Part shown: positions 1 to 4,731 of the stretch, one piece after another | Layout: every line of letters starts with the position of its first letter | Numbering within the stretch: position 1 is the stretch's first letter | Assembly: GCA_949427775.1 (NCBI GenBank) | Contig: CASQEL010000160.1 | Coordinates: forward strand, 1 to 5,440 | Source of the DNA: an uncultured Desulfovibrionaceae bacterium | Lineage (GTDB): Bacteria > Desulfobacterota > Desulfovibrionia > Desulfovibrionales > Desulfovibrionaceae | Reading direction: 5' to 3' | Length of the DNA: 5,440 bases | Made by a program: the position numbers and the translations under genes | The notes under the pieces: model-generated | What the model was told of the DNA's origin: nothing | The model's database searches: none | The model's input: only the letters and a program-made list of their open reading frames with translations

Positions 1-275
1 CACAGCGAGCTGAAGCGTTTGCCGAAGGGTGTTCCCTCGTGCGCTGTTCCGGCCACGGCAACGGCCAGCACCCAGATGAACAGAGCCGACACCACGGCCA
101 GAGCCACCAGATTGAAGGCGCTGAACGGCTCCAGCATCAGCTCCGACGCCTGTGAACCACCGAGACTCGTGCCCCAGGTATCCCAGCCCTGGCCGAGAAA
201 GGTGTCCAGAATATGCTTGCTGGCGTCCGTTTGCAGGAGGACTTCCGAAGTCGCGGGAAGGTCAGATGTGGCCAT
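1..275 (-). CDS. traY: TraY/DotA-type transfer membrane protein, N-terminal part (runs off left edge)
   Basis: The minus-strand frame opens at ATG 275-273 and stays open for 91 codons to the window edge. A GGAGGG ribosome site lies 5 nt upstream. The peptide has a soluble N-terminus, one clear membrane segment (about residues 54-75, from FNLVALAVV to VLAVAVAG), then T-A-H-E-G-x-x-x-G-K-R at 77-87 followed by FSSL and a partial codon starting TG. A first transmembrane helix followed by a TAH(D/E)G...GK(R/K)-SS motif is what I know from the DotA/TraY family, large polytopic inner-membrane proteins of IncI-type conjugation and Dot/Icm secretion. Position supports this: traU and a traW-like gene lie upstream on the same strand, and R64 has the order traU-V-W-X-Y. 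The toxin-antitoxin pair separates it from the traW-like gene, so it must be transcribed from DNA within or beyond that module. Family assignment is fairly sure; only the start can be seen. Confidence 0.82.
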   Translation of the reverse strand, partial: MATSDLPATSEVLLQTDASKHILDTFLGQGWDTWGTSLGGSQASELMLEPFSAFNLVALAVVSALFIWVLAVAVAGTAHEGTPFGKRFSSL

Positions 276-334
276 GACAGCCCTCCATGCCAATGTTGTG
301 GATAAAAGGGCATAAAAAACGCAGGGCGGTTGCA

Positions 335-363
335 TTGACTTTTGATATTGATATTGCTATCAA
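335..363 (+). promoter_or_regulatory. Promoter of the toxin-antitoxin operon
   Basis: TTGACT (335-340) and TATCAA (358-363) are separated by exactly 17 nt, a good -35 and a 4/6 match to the -10 consensus. The predicted transcript would start about 15 nt before the antitoxin start codon. The spacer and -10 lie wholly inside the inverted repeat 340-371, so a bound repressor would block polymerase. Confidence 0.6.
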
Positions 364-371
364 TATCAAAA
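340..371 (+). promoter_or_regulatory. Perfect 14-bp inverted repeat, likely antitoxin operator
   Basis: TTTTGATATTGATA (340-353) and its exact reverse complement (358-371) flank the 4-nt centre TTGC. Each arm contains two tandem copies of a TGATA(T) word, so the site offers four half-sites, as expected for co-operative binding of ribbon-helix-helix dimers. It covers the -10 element and ends next to the antitoxin ribosome site (AAGGAG, 372-377). The inferred role is autorepression by the antitoxin, alone or bound to toxin. A transcript hairpin is possible but there is no reason to see a terminator here. Confidence 0.65.
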
Positions 372-384
372 AAGGAGAACAGCA

Positions 385-645
385 ATGCAAATGCTTTTTC
401 ATATCCCCGACCCCCTGGCCGCACGGTTCAGGCAGGTAGTTCCTGCCAGGCAGCGGAGCGCCTTTGTGACGAAGCTGATGGAGCAGGCCCTGCCCGAAGA
501 CGATGATCCTCTGTACCGCCTTGCTCTTGAAGTTGAACGGGATGCCACGCTGAACGCGGAAATGCGCGAGTGGCGCGAAGGATTGATTGCTGACGGCATT
601 CGCGGGGGAGAATATGCCGAAGGAAGACAAGATGCGGCGCGGTGA
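385..645 (+). CDS. Ribbon-helix-helix (CopG/MazE-like) antitoxin of a type II TA pair
   Basis: This 86-aa protein starts at ATG 385, with AAGGAG 7 nt upstream. Residues 3-7 (MLFHI) form the probable DNA-contacting beta strand. They are followed by IPDPLAARFRQVVP and RSAFVTKLMEQAL, the two helices of a ribbon-helix-helix fold with the typical R-S-x-F-(V/I) turn. The rest (about residues 38-86) is acidic then mixed in charge and probably wraps the toxin. It overlaps the downstream MazF gene, a standard antitoxin-first arrangement implying coupled translation. It probably represses its own promoter through the palindrome at 340-371. The whole module is opposite in direction to the flanking transfer genes, suggesting separate acquisition, and may stabilise the element after segregation or excision. 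The pairing is secure; the exact antitoxin subfamily is not. Confidence 0.85.
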   Translation: MQMLFHIPDPLAARFRQVVPARQRSAFVTKLMEQALPEDDDPLYRLALEVERDATLNAEMREWREGLIADGIRGGEYAEGRQDAAR

Positions 646-955
646 GGTCTGGTGGGTCAATTTTGACCCTTCCGAGGGCATGGAAATCCAGAAATGTCGT
701 CCGGCTGTCATCCTGACGGTCAATGCCCTCAACAGAGCCAGAGGCACAGTGGTAGTGGTTCCCCTGTCCACATCCGCAAAACCTCGCCCGCCCATCGTTG
801 TTCCGCTGCCTTCCGCCGGACAAACGTCCGTTGCGGTATGCGACCAGCTTTGCGCGGCGGACAAAAGACGGTTCGGGAGGAAAATTGGTGAACTTTCGGA
901 CGGTGATCTGAATCTGCTGACAGAATCCATGAAAGTCGTTTTGGGGTTACTGTAA
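632..955 (+). CDS. mazF: PemK/MazF-family endoribonuclease toxin
   Basis: From ATG 632 the protein has 107 residues. It opens with the family N-terminus MRRGEVWWVNFDPSEG and continues with RPAVIL (residues 23-28), VVVPLST (41-47) and the C-terminal stretch CDQLCAADKRRFGRKIGEL plus VVLGLL. These are the conserved blocks of MazF/PemK/Kid toxins, which cleave mRNA at short specific sequences and are held inactive by their antitoxin. I prefer ATG 632 because AAGGA sits about 7 nt upstream and the family usually starts right before (R/K)RG. ATG 614, with GGGGGAG only 3 nt upstream, would add six residues. The gene overlaps the antitoxin by 14 nt (32 nt with the longer start). It ends 20 bp from the convergent 3' end of the traW-like gene with no evident terminator between. 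No inactivating lesion is visible. Confidence 0.9.
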   Translation: MRRGEVWWVNFDPSEGMEIQKCRPAVILTVNALNRARGTVVVVPLSTSAKPRPPIVVPLPSAGQTSVAVCDQLCAADKRRFGRKIGELSDGDLNLLTESMKVVLGLL

Positions 956-975
956 CAAATTTTCATTGTTTCCCC

Positions 976-2073
976 CTACTGTTGTGCGCCAACCATGCGC
1001 GTGTAGAGGTCATCCATTTCCTTGCCGGTTGTGCCCTCCATGCGCGTGAGGTAATCCAGCGAGGCAATGACGGTCAGCCTGTTGAGCAAATCCGTATTCT
1101 TGCGCGTCAGTTCCAACTGGAACGCCTGCATGATGACAAGTTCCCGCAAGAGTCCCGCATCAGTCGCGGAGGCGACTTGCGCGAACCAATTGGGATTGCC
1201 AGTCCTCATCTGCGAGAGGAGCTTGTACAGTCCGGCTTCCGAGAGCTTGCCGTTCACAATGCCGGGCGGCGTCCCGCTCCCGCCCGCTTCCGACCACTGG
1301 TTTTCCGCCCATGCCGTCACGTCATCCGGCAAGGTGGGCGCGTGATAGACCACATGGTTGTTCAGTGATTCCATGACAGCGGCCACCCGCTCCTCATGGA
1401 TTTTCCGCGCCGCCGCGTAGGTCTGCCCGGCGGGAGTGCTTTTCTGCTCATCCGTCACCACCGGCAGCGGGCGGGGATTGGCCAGCGTCTTGATGGTTTC
1501 ATGCGCTTGCGCCACCTGATCTTCCGTAAGCGTGGCTTGCAGCGGAAAAAGCGCGTTCAGGCTTTCCTGTTCCGAGGGCTGATCGTCCGCCAGCACACGC
1601 TGGAGAAAGTCCACCGGCTTTTTGGGCGTATGGGCGTGTTCAAGCTGCTTTTCACGCATGGTCGCGTGAATTTCCTGTCCGGCCTGAGCGCCGATCTGAA
1701 TGCCCGCGCCCAATGAACTGCTTCCGCACAGTCCGGCGGGTTGCGCGGCCTTGCCGTACATGTCCTCGGTTTTCATGGCTTCGCCCGCCACGGCCTGCCC
1801 CTTGAGAGCGGCGGCGTTGCTTTCCTTGAGCGCGACCAGCGCCCGCACAATGGTGGCGGATTCCGCCTTCAGCGTGCCGATGATGTTTTGCGCGGCGAGC
1901 AGGATTTCCGAGCGGATGGCCTGTGCTTCCGCCGTTGTGTGCGCGTTGACCGCCTGAATGGTTTCGGACTTCGCCGCCGTGACAATGGCTCTGACGGAGC
2001 CGCAGCCACAGCCTCCGGCCCAGGCCGAAGCCGGAAGCAGGGCGAGCGCCAGGGCCAAAAAGAGCTTTTTCAT
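976..2073 (-). CDS. Exported conjugal-transfer protein, TraW-like by position
   Basis: This 365-aa protein starts at ATG 2073, overlapping the traU stop as ATGA, so the two are probably translationally coupled. It begins with a textbook Sec signal peptide (MKKLFLALALALLPASAWA), predicted cleavage after residue 19. The mature protein starts with the Cys-rich stretch GGCGCGS; no proper lipobox is seen. It goes on with an Ala-rich, probably coiled-coil N-terminal half (about residues 27-90, many T/Q/E/A repeats), a Gly-rich patch around SSSLGAGIQIGAQAG, and a mostly helical C-terminal half containing GIVNGKLSEAGLYKLLSQM and NPNWFAQVASATDAGLLREL. In IncI plasmids the genes after traU are traV, traW and traX, then traY. 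An exported helical protein directly after traU and before traY best fits TraW, a periplasmic or outer-membrane-associated transfer component. That assignment rests on synteny plus general resemblance, not on a recognised catalytic motif. Confidence 0.6.
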   Translation of the reverse strand: MKKLFLALALALLPASAWAGGCGCGSVRAIVTAAKSETIQAVNAHTTAEAQAIRSEILLAAQNIIGTLKAESATIVRALVALKESNAAALKGQAVAGEAMKTEDMYGKAAQPAGLCGSSSLGAGIQIGAQAGQEIHATMREKQLEHAHTPKKPVDFLQRVLADDQPSEQESLNALFPLQATLTEDQVAQAHETIKTLANPRPLPVVTDEQKSTPAGQTYAAARKIHEERVAAVMESLNNHVVYHAPTLPDDVTAWAENQWSEAGGSGTPPGIVNGKLSEAGLYKLLSQMRTGNPNWFAQVASATDAGLLRELVIMQAFQLELTRKNTDLLNRLTVIASLDYLTRMEGTTGKEMDDLYTRMVGAQQ

Positions 2074-2672
2074 TGTTCCCCCGCTACTTCGTTGGCAATT
2101 TCCAGCAGGACGTTGACGACTTCATCAGCCGCATCGCTCTGGTCTTCGACGTTGCGCCTGCGACGTTCCACTTCGGCCTTGGCCGAACCGCCCGGAAAAC
2201 GCGCGGCCAGCCGCCGCAGGGTTTCGGACGGCCCCAGCCGCTGATAGAGATTGTTGCGGATAGCCACGTCTTCCGTGGTGGTGGAGAAGGCCCACAGGGA
2301 TTGCGGGCCGATGGTCAGACTGAGGACAAGCTGAGACATGCCCGAACCTGTCCTGAACAGCGCAATGAGACTGGAACCCGCCTTGCCGGGCTTGCCCAGA
2401 CGCGAGAGCGCATGACGGCAGGCCCCGTTCAGGCCGAACCTGTTTGTCAGGTTCTCAATGCTCTTGTCTGTGCCGGAACCGAGGATGACGACCGTGGTAG
2501 CCAGTTCGTCGGTGATGATTTTCGGAATATCGTCAATGGATTGCGTGTACAGCCCGATACTCAGGTTCCACTTGCGCGATTCCCGCGCCATTGTGGTCAT
2601 ATCCGCCTGAAGCTGGCCGGACACCGAGACATTGTTGGTCACGCGATGCGCTTCATCATAGCTCAGTCTTTT
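2070..2672 (-). pseudogene. traU: 3' remnant of traU/icmB (VirB4-like transfer ATPase), starting at Walker B
   Basis: The minus-strand frame closes at TGA 2072-2070. Read back to 2672, it gives KRLSYDEAHR, a Walker B/DEAH-type motif, then R-E-S-R-K-W and SIGLYTQSIDDIPK, a motif with a conserved Gln. This is the C-terminal third of the VirB4-like ATPases TraU/IcmB/DotO, in which (K)R-hydrophobic-hydrophobic-(Y/F)-D-E-x-H-R and a (R/E)GRKW-like block are typical. The family is about 1000 residues; about 200 remain. At 2675-2673 the frame meets TAA and enters AT-rich DNA without similarity, so the N-terminal domain and Walker A are missing. A GTG at 2642-2640 gives a possible 190-aa ORF, but it would begin after Walker B and cannot be a working ATPase. 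The cause is a deletion, insertion or inversion breakpoint at about 2673. A missing half might lie elsewhere on the replicon. Confidence 0.75.
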
Positions 2673-2727
2673 TTATGACATATCATACTGAAAAAATAGA
2701 ATAAAAAATTATTTTGAAAAAATTTTA

Positions 2728-2771
2728 CCCCGTCAGATACCCCGAAAGTTCGGGGATGTTATCTGACGGGG
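2728..2771 (-). terminator. Strong bipartite rho-independent terminator (minus strand)
   Basis: The outer arms CCCCGTCAGATA (2728-2739) and TATCTGACGGGG (2760-2771) pair perfectly over 12 bp. Inside them CCCCGAA (2740-2746) pairs with TTCGGGG (2749-2755), leaving a 4-nt bulge (2756-2759). On the minus strand the stem is followed by TAAAATTTTTTC, a proper U-tract; on the plus strand there is none. It therefore stops leftward transcripts coming from 2772 and beyond, insulating the traU remnant from them. Confidence 0.8.
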
Positions 2772-2998
2772 CGGGATGTCTCTGGATAATCAGAAAAAGA
2801 GGAGGAGAGGCAAGACAGCGCGGAAACGGGGTAGAGGGTTGTTCCAGGGAGGGAGGCGAGTTCTGTCTGATGGCGTTTCCCCGCCGCTGTTGAACCAAGA
2901 ATACCCATCCGCATGGGAAATGGCAAATATTCGCCGTCATGCACATCATGCCGACCCTGTTGGGGGACGGATATAGGGCCACTGGTTGTTATAGTGCG

Positions 2999-3143
2999 GC
3001 GGGGGGGATTGACCGCCCAGAATGCACCGCTGCTGTGGTTTTGCATGATACCATAGCTGTCATAATGGATGCGTGTGATGTTTCGTATCTCGTCTTGGTG
3101 ATAGGCTCCCGTCCCCGTATCTGCACAGTACCGTGCAGACGTG
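2999..3143 (-). pseudogene. Tail-fibre/shufflon-like C-terminal cassette remnant (copy A)
   Basis: Minus-strand reading from the 20-bp repeat gives TSARYC, then A-D-T-G-T-G-A-Y, DEIRNITRIHYDSYGIMQ and NHSSGAFWAVNPP. The pattern NIT followed about 20 residues later by GAF is what I know from C-terminal domains of phage tail-fibre proteins (usually LPNITG...GAF). After NPP the frame crosses a C7 tract, and the C-terminus depends on its length. No start codon with a ribosome site lies upstream, so this is a cassette end or broken gene, not a complete one. It shares repeat, frame and the N-I position with copy B. The match is to a remembered motif, not an alignment. Confidence 0.35.
3124..3143 (+). 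repeat. 20-bp repeat, copy A
   Basis: CACAGTACCGTGCAGACGTG matches 4305-4324 in 19 of 20 positions, same orientation. On the minus strand it encodes T-S-A-R-Y-C in both places. The bases around it form a short hairpin (CTGCAC 3121-3126 with GTGCAG 3133-3138). Confidence 0.8.
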
Positions 3144-3204
3144 GAATGTCGAAAATAGTCAGTAAAACCAGGTTGTTTTGCAAAAATACTTGTGAATCGG
3201 AAGC

Positions 3205-3232
3205 TGGCAAGGGGACGATATTTCTCTTGCCA
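3205..3232. repeat. Hairpin accompanying repeat copy A
   Basis: TGGCAAG (3205-3211) and CTTGCCA (3226-3232) form a 7-bp stem with a 14-nt loop. The same GGCAAG/CTTGCC stem followed by AAnnCG and a GGAG occurs near copy B (4351-4383), so the stem belongs to the repeated unit. Its role is unknown. Confidence 0.5.
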
Positions 3233-3364
3233 AACCGCGAGAGGAGGTATATTAGAATATTTTCCCTTTGAAAATGCTCTGCCGCCTGCGTGAGTAGGTG
3301 GCCGCCGCAAAGGCATAAGCGCAATTTATTTTGCTGTTATATACCGGAGTGAGCGTGTCTTTCA

Positions 3365-3390
3365 GCTTTGACTTTGTAAAAAGTCAAAGC
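3365..3390. repeat. Perfect 11-bp inverted repeat upstream of the AT-rich gene
   Basis: GCTTTGACTTT (3365-3375), loop GTAA, then AAAGTCAAAGC (3380-3390). It has no T-tract on either side, so it is not an obvious terminator. It lies 84 bp before the start codon of the AT-rich gene, near where base composition drops. It could be an operator or a boundary mark of the inserted DNA. Confidence 0.6.
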
Positions 3391-3473
3391 GAATCTGCTC
3401 TAGCGAATAAAAGAAGACTGTTTCGGCAGAGTATCTTAAATTGAAGCCATGTATATGGCATACGAGGATAATC

Positions 3474-4106
3474 ATGACATATATTGAAAAATTTAAATCT
3501 TCTGAATTAGTTGATTTGGGAAATGATGTTGCAGAAATCGCAATAGATTCTATTTTAGATGAAGGTTTATTAAAAGAACTACCTGTAATAAAAACCGTTT
3601 TTACTTTGTATAAAACTGGAAAAAGTGTAAAAGATCAATTTACTTTACGGAAAATACTTTCGTTTTTAAATGGATGTAACGGCTTATCTAAGGAAGAAAC
3701 TGAAGAATTTATTCAAAATTTTGAAAATGAGAAAAAGTCAAAAGAATTTGGCATGCAACTTCTTTTACTAATTGATAAAACTGATGATATTAAAAAGGCT
3801 GAATTGATTGGAAAACTTTTTCTTCTTCTCTTAAAGAAAACTTTTGATTTAAAAGTTTATTTAAGATTATGTTATATGATTAACAAGTGTTTCTATGATG
3901 ATATTCTTTGTTTACAGTATTTTAAAGATAGTCAAAGCATTTTGACATCAAATAATGAAATAGTAGATGCTATTGTTCTTGAAAATTTATTTTCAAGTGG
4001 TTTACTCAGCGAGTATGGTTTTGATGGCGGTGATGCTTCTGGAAAAAATGGAGGAACACGTTATGCCCTTAATGATTACGGAATGAAGTTAAAAACAGTT
4101 TTATAG
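3474..4106 (+). CDS. AT-rich gene of unknown function, 210 aa, probable acquired cargo
   Basis: The start is ATG 3474, with GAGGA 5 nt upstream; the in-frame ATG at 3441 has no ribosome site. The protein is soluble and mostly helical with no signal peptide or clear membrane span. Recognisable stretches are VDLGNDVAEIAIDSILDEG, LLKELPVIKTVFTLYKTGKS, a Lys/Glu-rich middle (about residues 72-92), LLLLIDKTDDIKKAELIGKL and a C-terminal portion (about 170-210) ending G-G-T-R-Y-A-L-N-D-Y-G-M-K-L, which looks like the wing and last helix of a winged-helix domain. I recall uncharacterised proteins with this VxxLYKTGxSxxD and DDxxKxxLxGKL layout but know no function. Base composition (about 25% G+C in 3541-3600) contrasts sharply with the transfer genes, indicating horizontal origin. 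It stands alone, opposite to the flanking cassette remnants and between two copies of a 20-bp repeat. I found no convincing promoter. A defence or accessory role is only a guess from context. Confidence 0.85.
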   Translation: MTYIEKFKSSELVDLGNDVAEIAIDSILDEGLLKELPVIKTVFTLYKTGKSVKDQFTLRKILSFLNGCNGLSKEETEEFIQNFENEKKSKEFGMQLLLLIDKTDDIKKAELIGKLFLLLLKKTFDLKVYLRLCYMINKCFYDDILCLQYFKDSQSILTSNNEIVDAIVLENLFSSGLLSEYGFDGGDASGKNGGTRYALNDYGMKLKTVL

Positions 4107-4140
4107 CAGTAAAATAACCAGCAATAATTGCCCTCAACTT

Positions 4141-4324
4141 CACATCATTTATTTGAGTTACGGCCATTATATTATCCTTGTTTTGCCAATAAAGTACCCT
4201 CGTTGTTTCTTCGTTTATGACTTTATCTATATGTCTGCCGCCGTGTAGCAGCCCTATTATGTTTGGCACACCCGCGGTTATATGCCCCACCAGCCCGCTT
4301 TGCCCACAGTACCGGGCAGACGTG
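4141..4324 (-). pseudogene. Tail-fibre/shufflon-like C-terminal cassette remnant (copy B)
   Basis: From the 20-bp repeat the minus strand reads TSARYC, then GQSGLVGHITAGVPNIIG, LLHGGRHIDKV and VLYWQNKDNIMAVTQINDV before a stop at 4071-4069. The N of NII is the 15th residue after the Cys, exactly as the N of NIT in copy A. AGVPNIIG resembles the tail-fibre AG(L/V)PNITG motif. Leftward the DNA becomes AT-rich and the frame runs into the 3' end of the plus-strand gene at 3474-4106, so the cassette may have been cut by that insertion. It has no start of its own. Confidence is limited because this is motif memory and a two-copy comparison. Confidence 0.35.
4305..4324 (+). repeat. 20-bp repeat, copy B
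   Basis: CACAGTACCGGGCAGACGTG differs from copy A (3124-3143) at one base. The hairpin around it is TGCCC (4301-4305) with GGGCA (4314-4318), where copy A pairs different bases. The stem is thus kept while its sequence changes. Confidence 0.8.
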
Positions 4325-4350
4325 AAGGGGAGGGAAAGGCAAGAGTTCGC

Positions 4351-4383
4351 GGCAAGTTGTCTTTTTCGAGTTACGCACTTGCC
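4351..4383. repeat. Hairpin accompanying repeat copy B
   Basis: GGCAAGT (4351-4357) pairs with ACTTGCC (4377-4383), 7 bp, 19-nt loop. It is counterpart to the hairpin at 3205-3232 and is followed by a similar AAnnCG...GGAG stretch. A further GGCAAG at 4338-4343 could compete for the same partner. Confidence 0.5.
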
Positions 4384-4409
4384 AAGTCGGGCAGGAGTCG
4401 CTATGTAAA

Positions 4410-4498
4410 AAGGGAACCCCGGAACCTGTTGGAGCAGAATCCGGGGTTGGCGCGGCGCGTTACAGCGCCCCGCACGGTTGCCGTAGCGAGTTTCCCTT
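4410..4498. other. Multi-branched fold (possible structured RNA or ssDNA), three hairpins inside an outer stem
   Basis: AAGGGAA (4410-4416) can pair with TTCCCTT (4492-4498). Between them lie AACCCCGG/CCGGGGTT (4415-4422 with 4441-4448), GGCGC/GCGCC (around 4454-4469) and CGCACGG TTG CCGTAGCG (4471-4488, one bulged A). The first stem partly competes with the outer one. I do not recognise a known RNA family or tRNA. It could be structured RNA, folded single-stranded DNA, or simply GC-rich spacer. Confidence 0.3.
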
Positions 4499-4532
4499 GA
4501 CCCCGGCCCATCGCACAATGGGCCGGGGTCAA
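4497..4532. terminator. Perfect 15-bp hairpin just after the small-peptide ORF
   Basis: TTGACCCCGGCCCAT (4497-4511), loop CGCACA, and the exact reverse complement (4518-4532). On the minus strand it begins 3 nt after the stop codon of the 23-codon ORF. Position and strength suggest a terminator or a 3' stabilising stem, but there is no U-tract on either strand, so efficient intrinsic termination is doubtful. Confidence 0.5.
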
Positions 4533-4535
4533 CTC

Positions 4536-4607
4536 TTATCTGGCGTTAGACGCCAGCAAGAGAACCAGAGCCGTCGCGATAAGCAGAGCCAAGAATAAAC
4601 GCTTCAT
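4536..4607 (-). CDS. Small hydrophobic peptide, 23 aa
   Basis: ATG 4607-4605 to TAA 4538-4536 encodes MKRLFLALLIATALVLLLAS followed by NAR. A strong ribosome site, AAGGAAGG (4621-4614), lies 6 nt upstream. Two basic residues followed by about 18 hydrophobic ones make a single membrane span with a short tail. It looks like a type I toxin-like peptide (Ibs/Hok-sized) or a stray signal peptide; its MK(R/K)LFLAL start resembles the signal peptide of the exported protein at 976-2073. It lacks a Cys, so it is not an entericidin-type lipoprotein. A hairpin follows the stop by 3 nt and a possible promoter lies about 75 bp upstream. I recognise no specific family. The start, ribosome site and composition are seen; expression and function are inferred. 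Confidence 0.45.
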   Translation of the reverse strand: MKRLFLALLIATALVLLLASNAR

Positions 4608-4681
4608 GGCTTGCCTTCCTTTCCGGGCTTGCGCCGCGCCGAGCGCAGGCTGTAACAAAGTGAAGGCAACCGTGCGTCCTC

Positions 4682-4710
4682 CTTATACGTCTCAACCGGC
4701 TATCCTGCAA
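4682..4710 (-). promoter_or_regulatory. Possible promoter for the small peptide
   Basis: On the minus strand TTGCAG (4710-4705) and TATAAG (4687-4682) are spaced by 17 nt. The -10 matches the consensus in 5 of 6 positions, the -35 in only 3. The transcript would start near 4675, almost at the outer edge of the 12-nt segment 4676-4665, with a leader of roughly 70 nt before the ATG. Confidence 0.35.
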
Positions 4711-4731
4711 CGGTTTTCAAGTCTTCCGCCG

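Larger units (their letters stand above)
2772..3364. other. Region without a convincing intact gene; contains degraded cassette-like sequence
   Basis: About 600 bp lie between the terminator and the AT-rich gene. Both strands have open frames (for example minus 3316-2759 and plus 2939-3271), but none has a ribosome site and they overlap each other. The only peptide that resembles something is on the minus strand around 3143-2999, listed separately. Other contents are a G7 tract (3001-3007), the 20-bp repeat (3124-3143) and a hairpin (3205-3232). The downstream terminator on the minus strand suggests that the ancestral gene here was read leftward. Confidence 0.5.
4471..4676. repeat. 12-bp long-range inverted repeat flanking the small ORF, with two shorter companions
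   Basis: CGCACGGTTGCC (4471-4482) and GGCAACCGTGCG (4665-4676) are exact reverse complements. Two further pairs are GGCGCGGCGC (4449-4458) with its complement at 4631-4640, and GTTACAGC (4459-4466) with its complement at 4649-4656. The three pairs keep the same left-to-right order on both sides, so they cannot all pair in one nested fold. Confidence 0.6.

Noticed and set aside
262..966. 234-codon minus-strand open frame
   Set aside because: It is antisense to the toxin-antitoxin pair and overlaps the traY start. The plus-strand proteins have clear family motifs.
2073..2678. 201-codon plus-strand open frame
   Set aside because: It lies opposite the traU remnant, whose frame carries recognisable ATPase motifs. 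The plus frame has no ribosome site and shows only Arg/Gly/Gln-rich composition typical of antisense GC-rich frames.
2728..2771. Transposon end or attachment site
   Set aside because: The U-tract on one strand only and the stem geometry fit an ordinary intrinsic terminator better, although it lies near the traU breakpoint.
4410..4498. tRNA-like cloverleaf
   Set aside because: There is no T-arm GTTCRA or plausible anticodon arm. Stem sizes do not fit, and the first inner stem overlaps the outer one.
4604..4669. 21-codon TTG-start leader overlapping the small-peptide ATG (ATGA), with TAAGGAGG at 4685-4678
   Set aside because: The ribosome site overlaps the proposed -10 box, so a transcript from that promoter would lack it. 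The start is non-ATG and the peptide is unremarkable. It would deserve another look if transcription starts further upstream.
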